Positions 1 to 6,448 of a stretch of 12,140 nucleotides of DNA are shown piece after piece. Source of the stretch: Parvularculaceae bacterium (GTDB lineage Bacteria; Pseudomonadota; Alphaproteobacteria; Caulobacterales; Parvularculaceae). The notes under the pieces were generated by a model. The model did no database searches. It had not been told where the DNA came from and saw only the letters and a list, made by a program, of their open reading frames with translations. Both the position numbers and the translations under genes were made by a program. The stretch is taken from the NCBI GenBank assembly GCA_004213235.1, contig SHAI01000054.1, positions 1 to 12,140 on the forward strand. Reading direction: 5' to 3'. Every line of letters begins with the position of its first letter. The first letter of the stretch is position 1.

Positions 1-1697
1 ACATTGACCTGAATAAATGTGCCTTGAATTTCCGGGAGGAATTTGAAGCCGATCCACCCCTGGGCCAGCAGAGCGACTGCAAGCATGAAGCCGACTAGGA
101 ATATTGCGACAGTGAAGTAACGCAAACGCAGTGCGACTTTAATCAAGGGGCGGTAAAATCTGTTTGCGAAATTAAGAATACCCTCCGCAAACCCTCTTTG
201 CAGTTTGTAAAACCAGCTATCCTTGTTTTGCGGTTTCATGTGCGAGAGGTGCGCGGGAAGAATGAAAAATGCTTCGATCAGCGAAAATGTCAGGGCGAAG
301 ATGATGGTCAGGCTAATCTGACGGGTAAACTGGGCTGCGCCGCCGCCGATGAAGAGCCATGGCGAGAATGCAATCATCGTTGTCAAAACAGCGAAAAAAA
401 CTGGCTTGATAACAAGCTGTGTACCAAAGATTGCCGCGTCAACGCCTTCACGCTCGCCGGCTTCAACTTCATTGTGAATACTCTCACCAACGATGATTGC
501 ATCGTCGACGACGACCCCGATCACCAAGAGGAAACCAAAAATCGACAGGAAGTTCAGCGTCACACCCGTAGCGGGCATCAGGATGAATGCGCCCATGAAC
601 GACACTGCGATACCGACAGAGACCCACCATGCCACAGCCGGGCGTAAGAATAGCATCAGCACGAGGAGAACAAGAAACAGGCCGAAGATGGCGTTTGAGC
701 CAACCAGGTTGAGCTGTCCGTTGAATGGTTCAGCCGCGTCGAACCAAATGAAAATTTCTGTATCGCCACTCAGTTCTTTGTTTTTTTTGTCAACATATTT
801 GTTGATCGCCGCTGACAGCTTGGTGATGTTACTGCTTTCTGGTGCATAGACACTAATTGACAGCGCAGTTTTACCGTTCAGTGTCTGGATCTGGCGCGTT
901 TCCTCAAACCCGTCGATCACTGTTGCAACGTCGCGTACGCGGATGACGCCGCCATCTGGGTTTTGTCTTACGACGATGCGCTCAAACTCTTCTTCCGAAT
1001 CGGCCAGAGATCTTGCGGCGATTTGTAAATTGCCTGTCTCGGTGCGGACCTGCCCGCCGGCGATATTGGCCGATGAGCCGCGGATTGCCATGGCTACATC
1101 ACCAAGGGTCAGCCCGTAGCGCTGCAGTGCTTCTTCTGAAACCTCAATGGATACTTCTTCATTGACGATCCCCTGGATTTCAACAACAGAAGAGCCGTTT
1201 GGTAATTGCGAGATTTCTTTGCGAATTTCGCGCGCCAGGCGGTTGAGTTCTTTTGGCTCGAGGCTGCCTGCAAGCCCCATAAACGCGCCGGGATTGCGAT
1301 TACGCCATTGGGAAACAATCGGTGGAAAAGCATCAGCGGGAAAATTCGAAATACCGTCGACGCGGTTTTTGACCTCATTGAGGAAACGTGTGGCGTCGAT
1401 CCTGTCGTCTCCTTCTACGTTAACCCGGGCACTGCCTTCGCGTGCGATTGAATCGATATGCTCCAGGCCATCGATACCGTCGAGCGCTTCTTCAATCCGC
1501 AGGATCAACTGCTCTTCGACTTCGCGAGGTGACGCACCTGGCCATCCCATTGAGATCGTTGCGCCCGTAAAGGTCGCCGATGGGTTCAGTTCGCGATCCA
1601 GATTTATGAATGCCAAGCCGCCAGCGATAAAGCAGGCGATCATAAGTAGATTAGCGGCAACGGAGTTGCGCGCCCACCAGCCGATTAATCCCGTCAC
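1..1697 (-). CDS. RND efflux transporter permease (AcrB/HAE1-like), C-terminal half cut by left edge
   Basis: Inner-membrane proton-driven pump of a tripartite efflux system. Reading the minus strand from GTG at 1697 gives about 565 open codons to the window edge; family members are about 1030 residues, so roughly the second half is missing. It begins TGLIGWWARNSVAANLLM, the typical cytoplasmic N-terminus leading into TM1 (about residues 10-30). The first porter region follows (about 35-330), then a block of hydrophobic helices (about 333-480) and TM7 near 530-550. The TM4 proton-relay pair is present as GVVVDDAIIVGES, with Asp398 and Asp399 equivalent to AcrB D407/D408. The start is a GTG overlapping the adaptor stop as GTGA (1697..1694), with a GGAG ribosome-binding site about 7 nt upstream, which implies translational coupling. 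Substrate cannot be read from sequence. The family call is very secure. Confidence 0.95.
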   Translation of the reverse strand, partial: MTGLIGWWARNSVAANLLMIACFIAGGLAFINLDRELNPSATFTGATISMGWPGASPREVEEQLILRIEEALDGIDGLEHIDSIAREGSARVNVEGDDRIDATRFLNEVKNRVDGISNFPADAFPPIVSQWRNRNPGAFMGLAGSLEPKELNRLAREIRKEISQLPNGSSVVEIQGIVNEEVSIEVSEEALQRYGLTLGDVAMAIRGSSANIAGGQVRTETGNLQIAARSLADSEEEFERIVVRQNPDGGVIRVRDVATVIDGFEETRQIQTLNGKTALSISVYAPESSNITKLSAAINKYVDKKNKELSGDTEIFIWFDAAEPFNGQLNLVGSNAIFGLFLVLLVLMLFLRPAVAWWVSVGIAVSFMGAFILMPATGVTLNFLSIFGFLLVIGVVVDDAIIVGESIHNEVEAGEREGVDAAIFGTQLVIKPVFFAVLTTMIAFSPWLFIGGGAAQFTRQISLTIIFALTFSLIEAFFILPAHLSHMKPQNKDSWFYKLQRGFAEGILNFANRFYRPLIKVALRLRYFTVAIFLVGFMLAVALLAQGWIGFKFLPEIQGTFIQVN

Positions 1698-2929
1698 AGC
1701 TTATCTCCATCTGCGGAAACCTTAGCGACCGTCGGGGCGACCGTCGGGGTAGAAGAGGCCTCTTCTACCCGTTCTTGCGCCGTCACCTCGTCGCCGTCAC
1801 CTGCACCGCGCAGCGGCGATGTCACGACGCGTTCGCCCGGTAGAATGCCGCCAGCGATCGTGATGGTATCACGGTCAGATGTAATAACATTCACTGTGCG
1901 CTTCGACAGGCGGCCATCGCGTTCAATGACAAATGCGGTATCGCGGCCATAAAGTGACGCACGCGGTAGAACGATTGCCTGCGCATAGGGGCGTCCCTCG
2001 ATAATCGCTTCAACGAACAGGCCGATCGTCAGTGGTGCGCCATTATCAGCGGCTGCGCCATAAGGGTCTTCCACAACGGCAATGGCAGAAATTTGGCGGG
2101 TTGTCGGATCGATTGCACCGTCGGTCCGCTCGATATGACCGACCCATTGTCGGGATTGACCGGCTACAATCGCCGATAATTGTACTTTCGGGCCAGCGTT
2201 TTTCTCACTTGCCACGAAGGCAATAGGCAGGCCCAATTTTGCCAGATCAGCGTCGGTAAGCGGGAGGCGGATTTCTGCAATGTCGGTGGAGAATACCCTG
2301 CCGAGTTGCCCCCCCGGGCCGATGTATTGGCCAGGACCGGCGATGCGTTCGCGAACGCGGCCTTTGAAAGGGGCGCGAACTTTTGTCCGGGCGAGGTTTA
2401 ATTCCGCAGATTGAAGGTCTGCGCGCGCCGCTTCAAAGTTCGCGCGCGCCTGGGCCAGTTGTGGTTTGCGCAAGGTGAGGTCTGACGGATTATCGCCAAG
2501 CCCCAGATCCGCATAATCCTTGGCGGCTAGAGCTGCCTCTGCTTCTTCACGACTTAACGCTTCACGGGCCTGCGCAAGGCGCGCGCGTGACGCCGCAACA
2601 GCAACCCGGTAATCCGCCGGTTCAATTTCAACCAGGACATCATTTTCTTCAAATGCCCCGCCATTAACAAACTTGTTGGAGGTTTTGATGACCCGGCCGG
2701 CAACTTCAGCCGTCAAGACAATATCAGTACGCGGCCGAACTTCACCCTGTGCCGTGACGTCCAGCCGGACGCTCTCACGAACGGCGGTCTGGAAGAACAC
2801 CGTCGGCGGCGTGTTTTCCGGTTCGCTGCGCTCCACGTCCGGACGCGCTGCGGACATCAGGCCAATAAGCATGATGCCCCCTACAAAAATTCCCAGAGTA
2901 CCAAATACGGTAGCCAACTTTCGAAACAT
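1694..2929 (-). CDS. RND efflux periplasmic adaptor subunit (HlyD/AcrA-type membrane fusion protein)
   Basis: 411-residue adaptor linking the inner-membrane pump to the outer-membrane channel. Residues 9-27 form an N-terminal signal anchor. No lipobox cysteine is visible, so it is probably anchored by this helix. The first lipoyl half-motif lies at about 57-100, an alanine-rich alpha-helical hairpin at about 105-182, and the second lipoyl half at about 183-212 (RTKVRAPFKGRV, then GQYIGPGGQLGRVF). A beta-barrel (about 216-312) and a membrane-proximal domain (about 315-380) follow. The C-terminal tail after 380 is low-complexity and acidic and carries a TVAPTVA duplication next to a DNA palindrome. 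The ATG at 2929 lies 2 nt after the stop of the outer-membrane factor, with GGAG in the preceding gene's end. The last four bases overlap the permease start. Length and domain order are normal for the family. Confidence 0.95.
   Translation of the reverse strand: MFRKLATVFGTLGIFVGGIMLIGLMSAARPDVERSEPENTPPTVFFQTAVRESVRLDVTAQGEVRPRTDIVLTAEVAGRVIKTSNKFVNGGAFEENDVLVEIEPADYRVAVAASRARLAQAREALSREEAEAALAAKDYADLGLGDNPSDLTLRKPQLAQARANFEAARADLQSAELNLARTKVRAPFKGRVRERIAGPGQYIGPGGQLGRVFSTDIAEIRLPLTDADLAKLGLPIAFVASEKNAGPKVQLSAIVAGQSRQWVGHIERTDGAIDPTTRQISAIAVVEDPYGAAADNGAPLTIGLFVEAIIEGRPYAQAIVLPRASLYGRDTAFVIERDGRLSKRTVNVITSDRDTITIAGGILPGERVVTSPLRGAGDGDEVTAQERVEEASSTPTVAPTVAKVSADGDKL
1725..1748. repeat. 12-bp tandem duplication in the adaptor C-terminal tail
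   Basis: GCGACCGTCGGG occurs twice head to tail (1725-1736 and 1737-1748). On the coding strand it gives the duplicated peptide TVAP-TVA near residues 396-402. Its length is a multiple of three, so the frame is kept; it looks like a replication-slippage product abutting the palindrome. Confidence 0.85.
1747..1770. repeat. Perfect 24-bp palindrome inside the adaptor gene
   Basis: Two 12-nt arms, GGGTAGAAGAGG and CCTCTTCTACCC, abut with no spacer, so the 24 bp read identically on both strands. It lies in the coding region for the acidic C-terminal tail (…RVEEASSTP…) of the adaptor, close to the 12-bp duplication. It could extrude as a cruciform, or fold as a tight hairpin in mRNA about 50-75 nt before the permease start. 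Function unknown. Confidence 0.9.
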
Positions 2930-2931
2930 AG

Positions 2932-4584
2932 CTATTCTCCGGTCAATGCCCTAACGGCAACAGGAAGCGCTTTTCCCGTTCGGGTTCCGCGCAATGCGCT
3001 ATCAACTTGTTTATCCCGCGCAAGGCGCAACTCCTGCTCGGTAATAAAATTCCCGCCAATGGCCAGGTAGAGAACCACCCGGTTCGAAACCCGTTGTCGT
3101 TTCGCACTGATATAGGAACTTTCCGTGGAAATGCGCCGTGTTTGAGCGTCCAAGAGGTTAAAAATCGACGCTGCACCGTTCGCGTAGCGTCGCTCGGTGA
3201 GCTTTTCTGCAGCAGCGGCTTCGTCAAATGCGAGTTTGAGCGCATCTTCTTGCAAGGCCAGGTAGTTTTCAGCTGCTAAGGCGTTCTCTGTTTCTTCAAA
3301 CGCTTCCAGGACTGTTTGCGCATAGGTCAAAAGCCTTTGTTCGGCGATTGCGCGTTGCTGGCGGGAGTTTGCCTGGATTTCCCCGCCACGGAACAATGGC
3401 TGGAAAAGGCCTGCAGCAATATTACCTGCCAGACGTTCCGGATCGAGCACGTCTTCCAGATCGGGACCGCTGGTTGACAGGCGCGATGACAAAGTCAGCG
3501 TCGGCAATATTCGCTTGCGCGCGGCGCGGGCACGCAAGCCCGCTGCTTCCATACGCATTTCTGCTGCAATGATATCAGGGCGGCGGGTTAAAATTTCCGA
3601 TGGGGCCCCAGCATCGGGTAGGGCAGGCAAGTCTGGCAATGCCGCCGCGGCTTCCAGTTCCGCACCAGGGTAGCGGCCAAGCAGGACCTCTAATCGACGA
3701 CCCGATTCCTTTTCCGTACGCTGACGTTGCGCCAGCGATGCACGGCTTGATCCGACTTGGCTTTGTGCCAAACGAACATCGAGGCTTGATGCGACCCCGC
3801 GTTCATAGCGCCGGCTTGTGACTTTGAGGTTGCGCTCGCGCGCTTCAACATCGCGTTCAGCCAGTTCGCGCTGTTGGCGGGCTTCGATTAATGTGAACCA
3901 GGTTTGTGCGACGTTGGCCGCAAGAGATAATCGGGCGGCCTTGTAGTCCGCAAGGCTCGCAGCAGCATCGCGCTGCGCGGCGCTATTTGTATCACGCAAG
4001 CGCCCCCAAAGGTCTATTTCCCAACGGATCTGCGCGTTAAGTAAGAAGTTATTCACATAACTCCGGCGATTTGGAATCGGTTCAAAAATCCCGTCGCCGT
4101 TTTGATCAAGAACGTCCGGGGCACCGTCGCCATCGAGATCAACGCCAAACTGATCTTCAAGATCCTGTACCCGCACGTCGCTAACATCAATGCCCGAGCC
4201 GCCAATCTGTGCGGCGAACGCGGGGTCCTGCACGAATGCACTTCGGCTGACGCTTGGGTTCGCATCGAGCGTTGGCAATAGTGCGGCAAATGCCCGGCGG
4301 TGCGCCTGGCGTGCGGCGTCCAGATTTGCAGCAGATGCCAGAAGATTATTGTTGCGTAGCGTTGCCTCGCCGATCAGCTCTTCCAGACGATTGTCCTGAA
4401 ATGCTGCGACCCAATTGCCAACAGGCACACCGGTTGACGCTTCCGGCGCAGACCAGGTTTCCGGCGTTTCCGGCAAACGCGCGTCGAGCAAGTCTTGGTC
4501 CATCGAGGCGCATGACGTCGACAGCAGGAAAACCAGCAGAACGCTACGTTTGCGCACGAGCATTTTCGAAATGGTTTGACGCAT
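2932..4584 (-). CDS. Outer-membrane efflux lipoprotein of the OprM/NodT family
   Basis: Outer-membrane channel of the tripartite pump, 550 residues from the chosen start. The open frame extends to an ATG at 4644, but ATG 4584 is preferred. It gives MRQTISKMLVRKRSVLLVFL, a basic n-region plus hydrophobic core, ending at a plausible lipobox cysteine (LLSTSC, Cys25), and it has AGAGG about 9 nt upstream. Two outer-membrane efflux repeats are recognisable: the first includes IRWEIDLWGRLRD, the usual beta-strand entry into the helical barrel, followed by long alanine-rich helices; the second contains GLFQPLFRGGEIQANSRQQ and RRYANGAASIFNLLDAQ. The protein is longer than typical members (about 460-490). 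Part of the excess is an acidic insert at about 130-180 holding two EF-hand-like loops, in the region expected to be the first extracellular loop. It is the first gene of the operon and its stop lies 2 nt before the adaptor ATG. Confidence 0.93.
   Translation of the reverse strand: MRQTISKMLVRKRSVLLVFLLSTSCASMDQDLLDARLPETPETWSAPEASTGVPVGNWVAAFQDNRLEELIGEATLRNNNLLASAANLDAARQAHRRAFAALLPTLDANPSVSRSAFVQDPAFAAQIGGSGIDVSDVRVQDLEDQFGVDLDGDGAPDVLDQNGDGIFEPIPNRRSYVNNFLLNAQIRWEIDLWGRLRDTNSAAQRDAAASLADYKAARLSLAANVAQTWFTLIEARQQRELAERDVEARERNLKVTSRRYERGVASSLDVRLAQSQVGSSRASLAQRQRTEKESGRRLEVLLGRYPGAELEAAAALPDLPALPDAGAPSEILTRRPDIIAAEMRMEAAGLRARAARKRILPTLTLSSRLSTSGPDLEDVLDPERLAGNIAAGLFQPLFRGGEIQANSRQQRAIAEQRLLTYAQTVLEAFEETENALAAENYLALQEDALKLAFDEAAAAEKLTERRYANGAASIFNLLDAQTRRISTESSYISAKRQRVSNRVVLYLAIGGNFITEQELRLARDKQVDSALRGTRTGKALPVAVRALTGE
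4081..4140 (-). other. Two EF-hand-like calcium-binding loops in the channel protein
   Basis: Within the outer-membrane factor (numbering from the 4584 start), residues 149-160 read DLDGDGAPDVLD, with acidic residues at loop positions 1, 3, 5, 9 and 12 and Gly at 6, matching the DxDxDG calcium-loop pattern. Residues 160-168, DQNGDGIFE, form a second, shorter copy. The pair resembles EF-hand, dockerin or thrombospondin type 3 repeats. It lies before the IDLWGRLRD segment, where OprM-type channels have their first surface loop, so the ligand is probably extracellular Ca2+ (inference). Confidence 0.7.
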
Positions 4585-4696
4585 TAAAACGTCCCTCTCT
4601 AGACAAGCAAAGCTATCGATGTCCCAATCGCCTGGTTCGCGCAATGCGAAAGCGACGACCGGTTCTGGAAGTGCGACGGGCGGGTTTCCCGAAAAA

Positions 4697-4726
4697 TTAA
4701 CCGAGAATGTTAACGGTTGGATTAAC
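4697..4726. promoter_or_regulatory. Candidate operator: three alternating TTAAC/GTTAA boxes
   Basis: TTAAC (4697-4701), GTTAA (4709-4713) and TTAAC (4722-4726) alternate in orientation with spacers of 7 and 8 bp, making two overlapping inverted repeats with near-helical-turn periodicity. They lie 113-142 bp upstream of the preferred efflux-operon start, a plausible place for a repressor or activator site. The boxes are short and AT-rich, so chance is possible. Confidence 0.25.
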
Positions 4727-4886
4727 TTATATTTTGCTCACTGTTATTTTCTCGCCTGCCGTTTTGGCGTACCGGTTCGATGGCGAGATAACCGTTGAAT
4801 TGAGAAGGCTGCCTCCCAGATATCCGCAAGCAAAAACGTTACTTCCAAGACCGTTACGTCGCAATATCACCATTGGACCTTTGTAA
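4707..4886 (+). CDS. Possible small exported protein, unrecognised (weak)
   Basis: A 59-codon frame from ATG 4707 to TAA 4884-4886, too short for many gene callers. It starts MLTVGLTYILLTVIFSPAVLA, which resembles a signal peptide with a VLA-Y cleavage site, although the n-region has no basic residue. A short basic segment follows (RFDGEITVELRRLPPRYPQA…). There is no good Shine-Dalgarno; only GAG directly abuts the ATG. After two close stops (TAA, then TGA at 4890) the same frame stays open to about 5075. It could be a small periplasmic protein, the remains of a longer gene broken by stops, or chance. No family recognised. Confidence 0.2.
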   Translation: MLTVGLTYILLTVIFSPAVLAYRFDGEITVELRRLPPRYPQAKTLLPRPLRRNITIGPL

Positions 4887-5093
4887 ATATGACTTGAGGG
4901 CGTTGTTTTCAGTCGAATTGGTCTGACCGGGCCTGTGTTGCGTGATGCGGTGGTGCCGGCCAACTCAATTGTGTGTCGGGTTCATGAAAGTCCCAAACGA
5001 CATCCGCAATCTCTAACGGTTTTCGTTATCCCGGCGGTTTTCGTTGTAATGCATGTTTTTTACCAGCGCAGAGGGTAGCGGATCGGTTGCTGG

Positions 5094-5167
5094 TGGAGGT
5101 GCCGCCCGGAATCGAACCGGGGTACTCAGCTTTGCAGGCTGGTGCGTAACCACTCCGCCACGGCACC
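5094..5167 (-). tRNA. tRNA-Cys (anticodon GCA)
   Basis: 74-nt cloverleaf on the minus strand with encoded CCA. The acceptor stem pairs GGTGCCG (5161-5167) with CGGCACC (5098-5104), followed by discriminator T and CCA at 5094-5096. The D arm has a GCG/CGC stem with AGTGGTTA between, the anticodon loop is CTGCAAA (GCA at positions 34-36), and the T arm is CCCGG-TTCGATT-CCGGG. U73 and the short D stem are normal for Cys tRNAs. The top pair of the anticodon stem (27-43) is C·A, a mismatch; the other four pairs are Watson-Crick. A run of seven T (minus strand) lies just upstream of the 5' end. Confidence 0.97.
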
Positions 5168-5184
5168 CTGAAAAAAATTCAAGT

Positions 5185-5204
5185 ATTTTAAGTGCCTGCA
5201 GGCA
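5185..5204 (-). promoter_or_regulatory. Presumed tRNA-Cys promoter region with a 12-bp palindrome
   Basis: On the minus strand TAAAAT (5190-5185) lies 17 nt before the tRNA 5' end, a reasonable place for a -10 element. Immediately upstream is the perfect palindrome TGCCTGCAGGCA (5193-5204). No good -35 hexamer is visible at the usual spacing, so the assignment rests mainly on position. Confidence 0.3.
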
Positions 5205-5579
5205 GGCCCTTGTTTTCGACGAAGCCAGAAGCGCATACCGCATCGTTGTGACAATTGTCGAGGGCCCAATACGATCTTTCGCTGGCCGAAACCCAAATTC
5301 CATCCAACGCGCTAAAGCATGTGGTAATGTTGTCCCTGGGCCGCTGTGCAACGGTGAATATGAGCAAGCGCACACTCTTATGCGCAAATGCCCAGGGCAA
5401 AATGCAAATTTATTGAAATAATGCTGAATAATGCGCATTGCGATGGCTCGCGGTGATGGGTATGCCGGGACTTGGAACAGCTTGGTACGGCTAAGTTGAC
5501 AAAAACGTCACCTGTCCATGGGAACTAACTTCCCCGGCGTGCGCGGAACGCGCACAGCAGACGTTGAGGCATAGGTGCG

Positions 5580-5654
5580 GCGGAATAGGCACCGCGGAAC
5601 AAGACGCTGCGGAAAAAGACGCTGCGGAAAAAGCGCCGCGGAAAAGGTGTCGCT
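5580..5654. repeat. Imperfect 15-bp minisatellite upstream of the methyltransferase gene
   Basis: Five units beginning GCGGAA follow one another: 5580-5593, 5594-5608, 5609-5623, 5624-5637 and 5638-5654. The second and third (GCGGAACAAGACGCT and GCGGAAAAAGACGCT) differ at one base; the others diverge or vary by one or two bases in length. The array ends 23 nt before the ATG at 5678, so it would lie in the 5' leader or promoter. In one plus frame it would spell a DAAEK-type repeat, but that frame has no credible start. Confidence 0.85.
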
Positions 5655-5677
5655 GAATAGATGTGAGGTGAGCTGGA

Positions 5678-6331
5678 ATGGAGTTTGAAGTCGCAAGACG
5701 GCGAATGGTCGATAACCAGGTTCGGCCGAATGATGTCACATCATTAGAAATCATTAATGCTCTGGGCACTGTCCCGCGGGAGGCATTTTTGCCAGCCAAA
5801 TGGCGCTCGCAGGCATATGTTGAGCGTGAGTTGCCGATTTCTGAGGGCAGGACACTTATTACAGCGCGCGATTTTGCAAAACTTTTGAGTGCTGCGCGTC
5901 CGGCCACGACCGATATTGCGTTAGATGTTGCCTGTGGCGGCGGGTATTCTTCCGCTGTCCTATCGCGGCTCGTCGAGATGGTTGTTGCAACGGAAGCTGA
6001 TGAGGCAGCGACGAACAAGGCCGAAGCGACCCTAGAAGCGGCGGAGGTTTCAAACGCCGCGGTGGTGACGGGTAATCCCATAACCGCGGCGGGCGGGCAG
6101 GGGCCTTACGACCTCATTTTGGTGGCGCACGTCATCGAGGAAACGCCCCAAGCGCTATTGGATCAATTAAAGGTTGGCGGCCGACTGGCGACCATTTTGC
6201 GCTCGGACGGCGTTTCGCGCGGCGTAACATTTGTCCGCACCAGCGATACGTTTACGCAAAAGTATCATTTCGACGCCCAAGCTCGGCATGTCATTCCGGA
6301 ATTTGCGCGCGCGCCGACGTTCGTATTTTGA
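5678..6331 (+). CDS. pcm: Protein-L-isoaspartate O-methyltransferase family protein, diverged
   Basis: 217-residue SAM-dependent methyltransferase of the PIMT family, which repairs isoaspartyl residues in damaged proteins; about the usual bacterial length (about 205-220). The N-terminal MVDNQVRPNDVTS and VPREAFLP fit the family. SAM-binding motif I is ALDVACGGGYSS (81-92), followed by an acidic residue in VVATEAD (Glu106) and PYDLILVAHV (143-152). The PIMT signature usually seen as GQTISQP is GRTLITA here (57-63), and the motif I core is ACGGGY rather than GTGSGY, so isoaspartate specificity is doubtful. ATG 5678 has AGGTG 7 nt upstream and an in-frame TGA at 5669-5671 rules out a longer start. 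A member of this family next to tolC is a recurrent alphaproteobacterial arrangement (from knowledge). Another methyltransferase activity is possible. Confidence 0.85.
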   Translation: MEFEVARRRMVDNQVRPNDVTSLEIINALGTVPREAFLPAKWRSQAYVERELPISEGRTLITARDFAKLLSAARPATTDIALDVACGGGYSSAVLSRLVEMVVATEADEAATNKAEATLEAAEVSNAAVVTGNPITAAGGQGPYDLILVAHVIEETPQALLDQLKVGGRLATILRSDGVSRGVTFVRTSDTFTQKYHFDAQARHVIPEFARAPTFVF

Positions 6332-6350
6332 CGCAGGTGTACAAACACAC

Positions 6351-6366
6351 TTGAAATTGTTCAATT
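6351..6366. promoter_or_regulatory. Overlapping short inverted repeats in the tolC leader
   Basis: TTGAA-ATTG-TTCAA (6351-6364) overlaps AATTG-TT-CAATT (6355-6366) in the 117-bp gap before tolC, about 85 bp upstream of the tolC ATG. It could be an operator or part of the promoter; arms of 5 bp are weak evidence. Confidence 0.2.
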
Positions 6367-6448
6367 CGGACCGATTTGAGTGTTCAGGCGCAAGGGATGT
6401 TAACAGCGGCCGCGTGGCCTTTTAAACCGGCGCGGTGGAGGGGATTTT

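Larger units (their letters stand above)
4585..5093. other. Gene-poor region between the efflux operon and tRNA-Cys
   Basis: About 510 bp upstream of the efflux operon and downstream of the tRNA. It must hold the operon promoter (minus strand), but I find no convincing -35/-10 pair. Visible items are a small stem TTCGC-GCAAT-GCGAA at 4637-4651, the TTAAC box cluster at 4697-4726, a weak small ORF at 4707-4886, and an 11-bp direct repeat CGGTTTTCGTT at 5017-5027 and 5035-5045. No intrinsic terminator for the tRNA is evident. Confidence 0.6.
5168..5677. other. Intergenic region between tRNA-Cys and the methyltransferase gene
   Basis: About 510 bp without a supportable gene. The open frames here either run antisense across the tRNA or lack family-like composition. 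On the tRNA side there is an AT-rich segment with a minus-strand -10-like TAAAAT (5190-5185) and a palindrome. On the gene side there is a TTGACA (5496-5501) that could be a plus-strand -35 element, though no good -10 follows at 16-18 bp, and then the 15-bp repeat array at 5580-5654. The rest (about 5210-5490) shows nothing I can name. Confidence 0.6.

Noticed and set aside
198..849. Plus-strand open frames of 149 and 118 codons
   Set aside because: They run antisense to the RND permease, whose minus frame is uninterrupted with clear family motifs; compositions are unlike real proteins.
1147..1725. Plus-strand open frame of 192 codons
   Set aside because: Antisense shadow of the permease N-terminus; no recognisable domain and no plausible ribosome-binding site.
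4681..4698. CGGG-TTT-CCCG hairpin next to an A/T run as a terminator
   Set aside because: The T-run lies on the wrong side for the minus strand and the plus strand has A after the stem.
4727..4963. Minus-strand 78-codon frame in the efflux upstream region
   Set aside because: No domain, no good Shine-Dalgarno, and it occupies the region expected to carry the operon promoter.
5094..5167. tRNA-Cys as an integration site for a mobile element
   Set aside because: No integrase gene and no repeat of the tRNA 3' end seen elsewhere in the window; the flanking genes are ordinary.
5013..5438. Open frames on both strands running through the tRNA-Cys gene
   Set aside because: The tRNA cloverleaf is unambiguous, and part of each translation is the tRNA sequence read as codons.
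5495..5656. Plus frame through the 15-bp repeats giving a DAAEK-type repeat peptide
   Set aside because: The frame has no ATG or GTG start; the only TTG gives about 30 codons without a Shine-Dalgarno.
5491..6081. Minus-strand 196-codon frame with an FSAAS-type repeat
   Set aside because: Antisense to the methyltransferase gene, whose plus frame has SAM-binding motifs and a ribosome-binding site.
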